Positions 20,731 to 31,017 of a stretch of 64,000 bases of DNA are shown here, piece after piece. The stretch comes from Pyronema omphalodes (lineage: Eukaryota; Ascomycota; Pezizomycetes; Pezizales; Pyronemataceae). The stretch spans positions 496,001-560,000 of the forward strand of contig JAJJXM010000036.1 in NCBI GenBank assembly GCA_024516155.1. Direction: 5' to 3'. How positions within the stretch are numbered: position 1 is the stretch's first letter; every line of letters starts with the position of its first letter. Made by a program: the position numbers and the translations under genes. The notes under the pieces are model-generated. The model was not told where the DNA came from. It searched no databases and worked only from the letters and a program-made list of their open reading frames with translations.

Positions 20731-22782
20731 CTACCAAGAAAATCTCTCCGTATGCAACGCCACCTCCTCCACAGTCGCAGTACCCATGACAATCTGAAGT
20801 TGCAAAGCAGCGGCGGCGTTTTGTGCGTCCAGAATCATTCCAGGTGGTCCACAAGCTATCTTATCATTAGTAACTGCAAACATTGTCACAGGAAACAGGT
20901 CAACACTCACCAACAATCCCAACCGCCTTCGCCTTTTCCGACGCCTCCATAACAATTCCCGGAATCTCAGGACGGCCATAAAGTACAGTCATACCGCTAA
21001 CCGGTTCCTCAGAAGCAGCAGCGAGTGTAAGGTCCTTTTTCTCAGCCTCGTTTTCGTTGGTGACAGATGCGGGTTCTGCAGACTGAGCTCCGGTAACGTG
21101 GATTGAAATCTTGACTGTAATCTGTTTTCCAGCCGCGTCGATTTGGAGACGCAGCAGTTCTTGTTCAAACCAGGAAATTGCATCTTGGGGTGGTAATTGT
21201 CAGTCAGAGAAGGAAAAGTGGAGATGGAAGGTGGAGGGTAGAGGGTAGAGGGTAGGGTAATATACCTTTTGATTTCACAGCCCATACGATATGGATCTCC
21301 GTCGCTGCATTGCTGGTAATAAAATGCTCCAACATGGGTACAACAACGCTTCCACCGGATCCACCGACAAGAACCAGGATACTGTTGAACTCTTTGAACG
21401 ACCCGGGAAGTCCTCCGTAAGGACCGCTGATAGTTGCCGTGAGCTTTCTGTTTGGTTGGTTCGCAGCCATGGACTGTAGCCGGCCTGTGATACCTCTGTG
21501 AGGCTTGATGAAGAGTTTGATTTCAGATCCTTCCTTTCCGGTGTTGGGGAATGAGGCAATGCTGAATGGATGTGCGGAAACCGAAGTCGATAACCCCCCG
21601 CTGAGTAAACGTACGAATACATGTGCTCCGGCGTTCCAGCGGACCTTACTCTTCATAGTCACGCCTACTAACCCTCCGTTGAGGATTTCAACTGTTGCTG
21701 TGTGCATGCCGTTGCTCAGACCTCGGGCCCAGGAGACTAGTAGTGACGCCCCGTAAATGCAGACTGTGGCAATGAAGTAGTCCCAGGAAGTTAACCGGAA
21801 GTTGCAGTGGAGGAATAAGAAGACGAGGAATAAAGGTGCGGCAACAAAGTGGGAGAGCTTGAAGAATTCGTAGTAGCGGCTACGAAGGAAACGGGGGAAG
21901 AGGGTGAGATATGCTTGAGGGATAAGAGCGGCGATTCCGGTCCAGTACCAGATGGTCATGGAGTATTGCATCATCATATCTCTGGGTATGGGTCAGTCAT
22001 TTCAGAATGTATCAAGGAAGGAGTTGGTACGCACCCGAGCCAGATGTGGTAAACGATGAAAGGGAATGTGTGTGCCAAAGCAAGAATCAGCATAGCGTAA
22101 GATGCCCATTGATGAAAGATTTGTAGTTTTTCATGGGATACCCCGGTGAGAAGTGTTATGAGGTTCTGTTTTGCGGATAGGGCCATGATGAAGGGAAGAA
22201 GAGCGAGAGACATCCAGCCTGCTCTTGTTGCTATGGGTGGCGAGCTGCCGAAGGAGATTGCGTGTGGGCCTTTGGTATTGGGCCAGTAATAGGGTTTGAC
22301 AGCCAGGAGTAGAGTTATGCTGAATACGAATCCGATGACCCCAATAAGGATTATCCCGAGAGATGGTGAATACCAGTCAAAAGCCCGAAGGTACCAGGAT
22401 CGGTAGGAGAGATATCTGTATGAACCGAGGACACGTTTTCCCAAATGAGAACGGCGGATTCTTGCATTGCTGATGCGGGAGAGGAGTTGAATACCGGCGA
22501 AGAAGGCAATGGTTACGCACATGAATATAACCATGGCGTGTGCATAGTCAAGATCTGCTCTATACCTGTTATTGTCAGTCTCTTCCAGAACTGAGGTTGA
22601 TATTATTTCCGTTACCAGTTACGCCATTTTGCGGTTTTCCAGGCACATTGCTCCGGAGTCATTGTACATGCTGCAATTCGTGAAGAATGCCAGAGAATAG
22701 GTTTCGTTAGGCCCACAAGGGACGTTGTTGTCGAGCCACTGCCCATCTTCATGCCGTTCATGTTCATACCGTTCATGTTCAT
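20731..22782 (-). CDS. Ferric/cupric reductase (FRE family), 5 exons
   Basis: Exons (minus) 22782-22616, 22565-22035, 21981-21266, 21183-20911 and 20855-20731 give 603 residues. Introns are 50, 53, 82 and 55 nt with fungal signals and consistent phases. The Met-rich start MNMNGMNMNGMKM precedes CTMTPEQCAWKTAKWRNWYRAD, typical of the lumenal N-terminus of fungal FRE proteins. The ferric-reductase membrane domain holds paired His residues (FHQWASY, LAHTFPFIVYH, FKLSHFVAAP, LFLHC) for two haems. HPFSIAS (H370) marks the FAD site; LVGGSGGS (about 438) and CGPPGM (C564) mark NADPH binding; the end HTERFSW is family-typical. These enzymes reduce external Fe3+ or Cu2+ before uptake. The start was placed at the first ATG in frame; a further upstream exon with a signal peptide cannot be excluded. 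Confidence 0.92.
20856..20910 (-). other. Intron 4 of the ferric reductase gene
   Basis: 55 nt, GTGAGT donor, ACTAAT branch-like site and AGATAG acceptor. It joins KAKAVGIV to ACGPPGM. Confidence 0.85.
21184..21265 (-). other. Intron 3 of the ferric reductase gene
   Basis: 82 nt, GTATAT donor, a CCCTCTA-repeat interior, CTGAC branch-like site and CCCAAG acceptor. It joins VWAVKSK to DAISWFEQEL. Confidence 0.85.
21982..22034 (-). other. Intron 2 of the ferric reductase gene
   Basis: 53 nt, GTGCGT donor, CTGAC branch-like site and ACCCAG acceptor. It joins YHIWL to GDMMMQYSMTIW. Confidence 0.85.
22566..22615 (-). other. Intron 1 of the ferric reductase gene
   Basis: 50 nt, GTAACG donor and ATAACAG acceptor on the minus strand. 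It joins AKWRNW to YRADLDYAHAM through a split Trp codon. Confidence 0.85.
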
Positions 22783-23066
22783 GGTTGCCGACGTTGAACT
22801 TTGATGTTGTCTCGACAACCAAACTGACTGCAATCTCCTACAATATTTATATAAGTACTATGCAACATTATTGATGAATCATCATAATACTTGGAACTTT
22901 TACGCAGCTCACAAGGTGTTTTTTTTTGATGCCTAACCATTTGAGGTGGTTTTACGGCATCTCGCGCTTCGGTCTTATGCGATTGCGCTGGTTTGCGTAT
23001 GTTAGCCAGGCACAGTTTATCCTGGTAACGAGTAGGTTTGAGGGAGAAATGCATCTTCTGAGCAGC

Positions 23067-23121
23067 CACGTGACAAAGTAAAAAGGATTGAGTGGGAAAT
23101 GCATATGATAAAAGGCACGTG
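23067..23121 (-). promoter_or_regulatory. Paired CACGTG motifs upstream of the ferric reductase gene
   Basis: CACGTG occurs at 23067-23072 and 23116-23121, about 285-340 bp upstream of the reductase ATG. Each sits in a similar context (GGGA(G)AAATGCAT before it), so the region looks like a duplicated module. CACGTG is the E-box bound by bHLH factors. A GATA-type iron-regulator site of the canonical form was not seen. Confidence 0.35.
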
Positions 23122-23578
23122 ATCTAGGGAGCAACACTGGCTCGGCTGTTTTGCGAGCAGGCCGTCGGATAGGTGGAGTATTGGGAATGGATTCACCGCG
23201 CCGCATGTTGCTGTGCTACCGCTTCTGATAGCCGCAGAGGAACATCACGAAAATAAATGAGGATTTCTGACAACATGGTGAGTTTGATTGATGCAACTGT
23301 TTGCTTTATATACGGAAATCTCTTGATTATTGTTCTTGTCATTATTGTTCCGGTGACTATTATCGCAGTGTCGATGGCGGATTGGCTATACCTCTTGCCT
23401 TAGCTCGAAGGTGCATGGTAGGGTGATTTTGCCGACCATGCATTGCTAACGACAGCAGAGGCATGATGTTCCATGATCTAACGGCCCACTACTCTTCGCT
23501 ACACTCCCTCCTCTTCACAGCACCCTCCTCTTCACTCCACTTCCCGTTCTTTTTTTTTGGAACTTCAATTTGCCTACC

Positions 23579-24387
23579 ATGAGCGCCGTATCTAAAGGAA
23601 AAAAAAATACCCCATGTATTCGAAGCAATTGATGATATAATCCTGAACATGGACGATGCCAGTACTTTAATTCCCGCCCAGGCATTACAGCCGCTCCAGC
23701 AACGAATCGCTATTCTATATTCAAACTTGAAGACCCTCAGACTTGGCGGATAGTGTGCACCAAGCACTATTGGCTTCAACACAGAGCGACGGCTTTCTAG
23801 CATGGCGGAGGCCATTCAGCGATTAACCCTCTCACCATGAGGACCCACAACTGATGCAAAGGAAGGACGGATGATCTGCAATGAGCGTGAAGCATGGACG
23901 GAATTCATTGTTCGATTTCTTCCGGCCTGCCGAAACATGACCGAGTTCAGAATTTCAGGAACTGTATTCGGGGAGCCTGCTACATTCGATCTAGGTTGAA
24001 TTGCACAGGAACTGGGGAACCTTTGCCAAAATTATTGACTCAATACTATCGATATAGATGTATCCGCGGCAATTTATCAGCAAAGTTCACCAGATAGGGC
24101 TGGGCACAAGAATCGGTTGATGTTGAATGGGCTCTTGTCATGGATAGATGTGCCTTCGCGGTTGCCTGGTCATGCCAACTCCGGTACTGTTATTTTGTAA
24201 GTTCTCCAATCATATGCTGTCATTCAGCTGTTAACGAAATGCTAGGGGAAATCTGAGGTAATTGACATTAAGAAATGTGACAGTCAGCCGAAAGGAGGAC
24301 TTGCTATGGTTGGGATCGATCACCAGTCTAAAGAGGCTTGAGAAACTGAAGGTTGTCAGGCTACGGATTCATGGTGAATGTTCTTGA
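23579..24387 (+). pseudogene. Decayed leucine-rich / F-box-like gene
   Basis: From 23610 one frame (start base divisible by three) reads as coherent protein to 24196, interrupted by in-frame stops at 23751, 23838, 23997 and 24036. It continues after a clean intron (24197-24245: GTAAGT, TTAAC, TAG) whose phase is correct, with another stop (TAA) soon after and a final TGA at 24385. Segments such as LYSNLKTLRLGG, TEFIVRFLPACRNMTEF, LTLRNVTV and SLKRLEKLKVVRLRIHG have the LxxL spacing of leucine-rich repeats in fungal F-box-type proteins. An ATG at 23579 is one base out of frame with the rest across a nine-A run, suggesting a slip. The phase-preserving intron is the strongest sign that this was once a gene. 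Family assignment is tentative. Confidence 0.62.
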
Positions 24388-26364
24388 TGGGTTCGGCGAT
24401 TGGAATACCCACATGATATTCCTATCGAGGGCAAAGACCATGGGATGAATAGGTTTGATTTCCTATCAGAGAACGGATAGGGAATATGTAAATCATTGTT
24501 ATGTTATTATAATACAACTCTCGTTTTGAATTACATGGTTTACAGTGAAGTCCTTACACAGCGTAGATGCATCTCCACGATCGTTGCACCACATTTTACA
24601 TCCGCATCCAGCCACGACAAGAGGATCGAATGAGACCCCAAATAGAGGGAGCAATATTCAATACTATTCACTACTAAGCTTTGCCAATAAGTGACAACGT
24701 TTTCTATTACAACGTCTTGACGGTCACCCCCCACCTTTCTCACCTCTGCCGATAAGAACTTTTCTATGCACGCTCACAGCCTCTTCATTTCCAACTCTTA
24801 GCCGGTCCGAACAGGTGGACGAATATCCTTCCAAAATGCTAAATCGATTGCGAAGACGCCTTTGGCGTCATTTATTTCCCAGGGCTTTTAATGCAGATGC
24901 AAAGTTACGGCAGACGCCTTATTTTCCTCATCCATGTCTTTGCCCGTGTCAATCGAGAATCTCTATGGCAGAGCAGGGCTATGACCTAGGGCCTAGACAC
25001 CTGATAGCAGCCGAAACATTTCCAAATAAAGTGACAGAAATGGGGAAGCAGACCTTTCGAAATGAAGTACCCTAGCTGTTATTCCCACTATTTGATTTTC
25101 ATCTATTTCTTTCTTTGTTTTCTATTCTTTCATCTCATCACAATTTTCTCTCCATTCATGTCGCCAATATCAATAGAGAGCCTCTGTTTTAGAACGAAAG
25201 TATGACAGAAATTCTCATAGTGCTAAACGACATGGTACGACATATCCTATTCTCCTTTCCGATGGATTCTCTTCAAATACGCGACATCCTTGGATATCTC
25301 AACTTCGAATCACGGTATACTGTCAACTCAGGTCGGAATTTCTTAACCTTGTCGATTGAATCACCGCTCTCAATGTATTCAGCCGCTGCTGATTTCTGGG
25401 CACGTTAAAGCTTCCTGACGATTTTAGTGCTCCTGGACCGCCATTTCCTATTCCTCTTTCTTCGTTAGTATGACTGCATTTCTGTTCTCATCGATCCCTC
25501 GACATCTCTTTTCATGACTCACCATCATGCCTTTTTCTATATGAAATTCGACTGCTGCAATCTTCCGCTCTCTCTATCTACTCCCAATTTTGATGAAGTC
25601 GACATTGGATATACCTTCATCGATTCCCCAAATGTCATTCAGTTTTTCTCACTACGCGCGCTTGCTGGACATACGACTTCGGTCGTTAAGCCTGAACTCA
25701 CTTGGCAAAGACAGCATTGAAATGGATCTATGCACCAAAGTACTGAAGGTTTGAGGAAAGACTGTCAGTGACAAGATTGGTTATATCTCGGATTTTTATT
25801 TCCTCGATGATCAAAGAGTCAAAAACAGAAGAATCTATATATATCGGGCTCTGCCTTCCTCGAGTCCAATAGACCCGTTGTTTGAATAATTTCAGTTCAT
25901 GGGGGAGGAAGACTATGCATGACGAGGACCAGGTCACTGCTTGTGCTAATTCCCCCAACAACAACCGCTCTTATGGTGGCCAAGAGGACGCAAAACCCAC
26001 TTACCTTCACTAAGCCAGCGCGTAAATTTATGCATGCCCCACATTCCAGTGCCCATAAACGCTTCTCCTTTCTGCGTGCCTCAGATGTTATCCATTGCTA
26101 ACCCATCAATCAAAAGCACATTTCTTTATCTGCTAGAAATCTCACCAACACTGGTGGAATCAAAGTAAAATTCAATATCCCGAGTTGTGATTTCCTCCTT
26201 ATGGCGCTTGACTTGGCAACCCTATCGTATTGACAAACCTAAACCCTGAAAACATCCAGTTCAGACCTGTTATCGTGCGAAATGAAATCTACTTATCATT
26301 TCACTGAACTCGCTACCTTCTCTTTTTCCTTCCGTTATATCATTGAAGTAACCAACACTGACCA
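24388..26364. other. Spacer, no gene supported
   Basis: Only short frames. A few stretches (24815-25075, 25202-25408) read protein-like for 60-85 codons but lack motifs, and most lack a good ATG. They may be remnants related to the decayed gene to the left. Confidence 0.4.
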
Positions 26365-26372
26365 ACGTTACA

Positions 26373-27258
26373 CAGAGTTCGGCACGGTCCGTCCAGGACG
26401 GCGGACCGGACGGGACCACGCTGGTGGTCCAGTCCCGTCCTCAAACTGAAAAGACCGGACGGGACGGCGAGTGACGGCAGGACCGTGGGTTTTGGGTGAG
26501 ATAGTTTGCAGGGGGTGGTTTGGTTCAAGTTTGCCAGACATTATGGGCCGCAGCAGCGACGTCTTCAGCACTGTAGTAGATGAACCCGTCATGCTGCACT
26601 TTAGTAAAACTTTTACATCCCACTGCAGGTGCACGCTTCACCCAGAAATATTTTGACCGCCTATGGTAGCTTGATATTATTTTTGTTTGTTAGTAAAGTA
26701 CGATCCCGCTATAAACATTCCTCCTATCCTTCAAATTCCATCTTCTACCTTTCCTTCTTCTACCTGCAAGAATTTTCTACTTCTTTCATTGCCATGTAAT
26801 TCAAACATTAACAGCAATCACACAATTCCCACCAGAGCTCATTGCCGTCCTCTACACCTGTTCCGACCAGGAGCAGAACACTCTGCTTGTCCCCGCAAGA
26901 GTTGTGTTCATTCGAGAAGGATGGGGAAGGACACATTTTAGTGGTGGGAGAAGGCGCATTCTTATGCATCAGTATGGTTTTTTTTTTTGTTTGCAAGCAA
27001 TTCCATATAGGTGACTGTAATTCATGCAATGCATCAGAATCATCTAAAGAAAACACCATGAGCCGTAGTTAAAAAACTGCGGGTTTCGAGTGACCGGCAG
27101 TGACACTAGTGGTGGTCACCTACAGTCACCCGCGGTCCGTCCCGTCCATGGTGCCTCCAGGACGGCCTGTCCTGATCCTACTTCAGGACGGGACCGCGAG
27201 TGACGGTCCGGTTCCGTCCAAAGCCTGGACGGGACCGGACGGACCGTGCCGAACTCTG
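26373..27258. mobile_element. Non-autonomous hAT-like DNA transposon (886 bp)
   Basis: A perfect 22-bp terminal inverted repeat starting CAGAGTTCGGCACGGTCCGT lies at 26373-26394 and, reversed, at 27237-27258. It is flanked by a perfect 8-bp direct repeat ACGTTACA (26365-26372 and 27259-27266). An 8-bp target duplication with CAGAG...CTCTG ends is the mark of the hAT superfamily. GC-rich subterminal blocks (GACGGGACCG, GAGTGACGG) recur on both sides and could be transposase-binding sites. The 0.5-kb centre has no transposase fragment that I can recognise, so movement would need a partner element elsewhere. Confidence 0.85.
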
Positions 27259-27737
27259 ACGTTACAATGATAAAAGGGATTGTCAGGAACATGGCGAAAC
27301 CCAGTATCGGTAGATGATGATTCAGTGCGCGAAACATCTGGCATAATGCAGATATGATAGAATTTGCAGTCCTCTCAAGACTTCCTTTTATTTTATTACT
27401 TTACCATAAACATCTGGCATAAACGGCACACAGTTGAGGTCTACGGCCGCCTGGGCTATTTTCACAGTGACGCCATGTTTTGAGTAGGATGTTTGTACCT
27501 TTTGGGGCTTAATCGGTGGAATCAAAAAACGAATAAAAAAGACAAAAAGAACGGGAGGTGGGGATGGAACGGAGTAAAAAAAAACATGAAAAAAAGGCTG
27601 AAAGGTGAACTTGAAACAGAAAGACAGAAAAGACACGACTGATCCGATAAAAAAAAAAGACAAATCAAATTGCAGAAAACCATTGTGAAAAGGGTTTAAC
27701 GCGTAAAAAGCAAAAGAAATAAAAAACAAAATGAAAA

Positions 27738-28528
27738 GAGCAAAGGTCTACAATGCCCGTCTCTTGGCGCATTGTGTTTCTAAATGCCCGACCGGTCTAT
27801 AATGCCCGACACCCCTGCACAAAAAAATGGATGACTAAGGCTCACTTGTGGCTGAAGAACACGCGCGAATGAATAACACACGCGAACGGGGACGGAAAAT
27901 CTCAATACTTGAAATAATCACGGTGCAATTAACAGAAAGATTCACAATTCAATAATAATAAAAAAATTGAATAGCGTAAACCCCCATGGAAGTACGCGCG
28001 GATGGAAAGCACGCGCGTAAGGACACGCGAATCAAGACGCAATTAAATGTAAAATTTGGATGCTAATAATTACCACGTGATCAGTTGGGGAATTTTCAAT
28101 TTCGAATTTAATTTTTCTTTTATTTTACATTTGATTTTTTTTATTTTTTCTACAAAAATTCGACCATGCGCACATCGTGGCCCTCTCCTCTGAAGCAAGA
28201 ACACCACGCGTTACAACCGACCGGACACTCCCAGCGCGTCCATGAATTTAGCCTTACGGGTACACTGCTTCCCCATTGTGTGCCGTACTCTTGCTGGTCG
28301 GCCTCGCGGTTTGTTTTTGGAAGAGGGGCGGGCGACAAAGTGGTTGTCGACATGGAGATAAACGCGCTGGTCGGGAGACGTGCGCACGGAGACATTGGCG
28401 ATGAGCACTTTCCGCCACAGCTAGGCCTTAGTCATCCATTTTTTTGTGCAGGGGTGTCGGGCATTATAGACCGGTCGGGCATTTAGAAACACAATGCGCC
28501 AAGAGACGGGCATTGTAGACCTTTGCTC
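27738..28528. mobile_element. Non-autonomous Mutator-like element (791 bp)
   Basis: Perfect 104-bp terminal inverted repeats occupy 27738-27841 and 28425-28528 (outer end GAGCAAAGGTCTACAATGCC). A 10-bp direct repeat AAAATGAAAA flanks the element (27728-27737 and 28529-28538). Long inverted ends with 9-11 bp duplications are characteristic of Mutator-like elements. Inside the repeats, CCCG(A/T) strings recur (AATGCCCG x3). The AT-rich centre carries several ACACGCG(CG)AA copies near 27860-28035 and no recognisable transposase. The perfect inverted repeats indicate a recent insertion. Confidence 0.85.
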
Positions 28529-28538
28529 AAAATGAAAA

Positions 28539-31017
28539 TGAAGCTGTTAACAAAATTTAGTCACCATTAACATCTGACTCACGGCATACCACAAACAAAG
28601 TGTTCAACACACTTGCTGATAGGAGAATATGAACGCCTCAATTCTTACTCGGACGATACACACAATAAAATGGCATGCAAGACAAAACTTTCATTTGCAC
28701 TTTCAGCATCCTTAATGAAGGGTTTTTGTATTATGAAGGATAACCCTTAACTCTTTTCGACTTCAAACACCGTGACTGTAAGAATATAAAACCACTCTAG
28801 AAACCTCAGACAGAAATACAAACTTGAATGATAAGTTTCAAATTACTGTATAATCTCGGTGCGTTGAATATTATTGGCTATCACTTACTTCCTGGGTCGC
28901 GACATATTCGCCAAGACCAGACACCTCCGCATTATGTATGGCATGAAGCAGGAGTATGAGTTCTCTCGACTTGTTACCTGCCGTATGTTTTGTCATCAGC
29001 CATTCTTTCGTACTGTTGTTTTCTGCCTTTGTGGTAACGTGATACATGTTTCATTCTTGATTATATCCATTAGATGCTTGCGAGCGAAGCCTTGTGATCA
29101 TATAATCAGAACTCTCTGGGACTCACGCAAGTTTGGTGAAGCTGACATAGAATAGGTCCCGTAAGGTCAGTCATCTTCCAATGGAGTTTGTAAGGATGGC
29201 CAGAACTGCATGATGGCAGAATAGCACTATAGTTTTTCTTTATGGAATGAAAATATTTATGTAAATACCTTTTGTAAAAGGCTTTCCCGGGTCCTCGGGT
29301 GTCTTTCTTAAGGGGGTTTACTGTATGAGAAATAGTAACCAGTATATGTCAATCAAGCGGCCAATCATATCGTTCTGATGTCTTTTCTGTCCGCTCAGTG
29401 AAGAAACCCATCCCCCTGATTGGATTATTCTTTAGTAACTTGCATTTTTGAAAATCCGCAGTAGTCGGGCTTGAGGCAACGGCATCGTGGTCTGCGAACA
29501 TGGTCCAACAAATATTACGCGCAAGTCATTGCAGCCATCACCGCCGTATTAGGGCTGAAGGAAGTTTGATACTTTTTACACTCATACTGCCAATAGATAG
29601 GCTGCAATATTTATGTGCACTCATGCAACGTAACCACGTGCCTCCGAGCATAATTATACCGTTCCATTTCAGTAAGGGAAAGTGTATCGATAGGCGTACG
29701 TACGCACCCCATGGGGCTTCATAATACCTGAGCACACATGTACTTTTATTTTACTTTTTTCCCCTTGATCTACGGTACATTGCTAATCATCCCTTACTTT
29801 CTGCTCGCCCCACTCATCGCGAGTATTCGTGGGCATCGTATGTATACTGAGTACAGATACAGATCCATAAAAGATGCACGCCACCACTCAGGTAAGTGAG
29901 ACTCAGCTGCTCTGCAGAAGTCAGGTACGCGACTAATTCCGTGTTCTCTCAACAACCAGTCGTGCAAGCGTCGATCATTGTCGCATTGACCGCCTGAGGC
30001 TTATGTCAGAGTGCACAGAGCTCGATTGTGTATCTGACTGGCTCGCTAGGCAGTGGCTATGCCAATGCGTGGATTGCGTATGTATACATATGTACAGCTT
30101 CACGGCTTGAGGGCTTCTGGCTTCGTGAGGCTGAATGGCGTCGCGTGCATTATCTTATCTATCTAATCGGCCAGCCAAGATGCATCGATACGTCCTCCAA
30201 AGCACACCGTCCCCAGGGAGCCGTGCGGTAACCCGGTGCTGAGTGTAGTGCCTGCCTTAGCGTATGCCAAGCCAATCACAATAATCGATTGAGGAGTCAA
30301 TCTGTTACGCCTACCCGAAACTAATTCCCCGAAATAAGGCTGCTATGATCATCTCGTCAGTTTTGCAGAAGAATACCATTATTTTGATAATTTCTGTTGC
30401 AGATTGCTGCGAATGAGGACGTGTGATGGGAAAGGTCAGAATAATTATCGTTGTCTGACGAGGGAGTTCGCGAACCGAGTCACGCTACAGATGTTCTCAT
30501 AACTTGCTTCGTGCAGGCCGTAACCTCCAAGTCTGTCAATCATGCTGTCCTCCACCTCTCATTCCACATTCTGGGGATGTTCGGGATATTCTTGGCGACA
30601 TCTCTTCAGACAAGGATTATTATCTCGGTTTTCTTGAGGAGTAGGCAAGTCCTTCCTGTATGGAATATTGCTGCCTGGCAAACTCTATCATTGACAAGTA
30701 TCCCCCGAATTTGGTCGCTGCCTGGAGCATTTTTGTTGTACGACGGTCCGATTGACACTTTGCACCAGGTAAATCGACCGCTTGAGTCACTTTTCAGCAA
30801 GGTTCCCCGCCGTCGCCACATCAGCCATCATCATCATGCAACTGCGACTCATGGATGTTAGAGCCTCCATTATCGTTACACCAAAGTTTGATGCCCAGCA
30901 GGGGTCAATGTCAGCTACAGCTGTACCCAGCGACCATCTCGGGATTCATAAATAACGATAACTCCCCACCACATCACTCTCGACACAACAACCCAATTTC
31001 ATAACCATTTAACCAAT
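28539..31017. other. Spacer, no gene supported
   Basis: Short frames only. A 136-codon plus-strand frame ending at 30861 has no good ATG or domain. The last 80 bp (A/C-rich, CATAACCATTTAACC) look like the leader of the ATPase gene. Confidence 0.45.

Noticed and set aside
30451..30861. 136-codon frame upstream of the ATPase
   Set aside because: Begins at a non-ATG codon and has no recognisable domain; probably chance.
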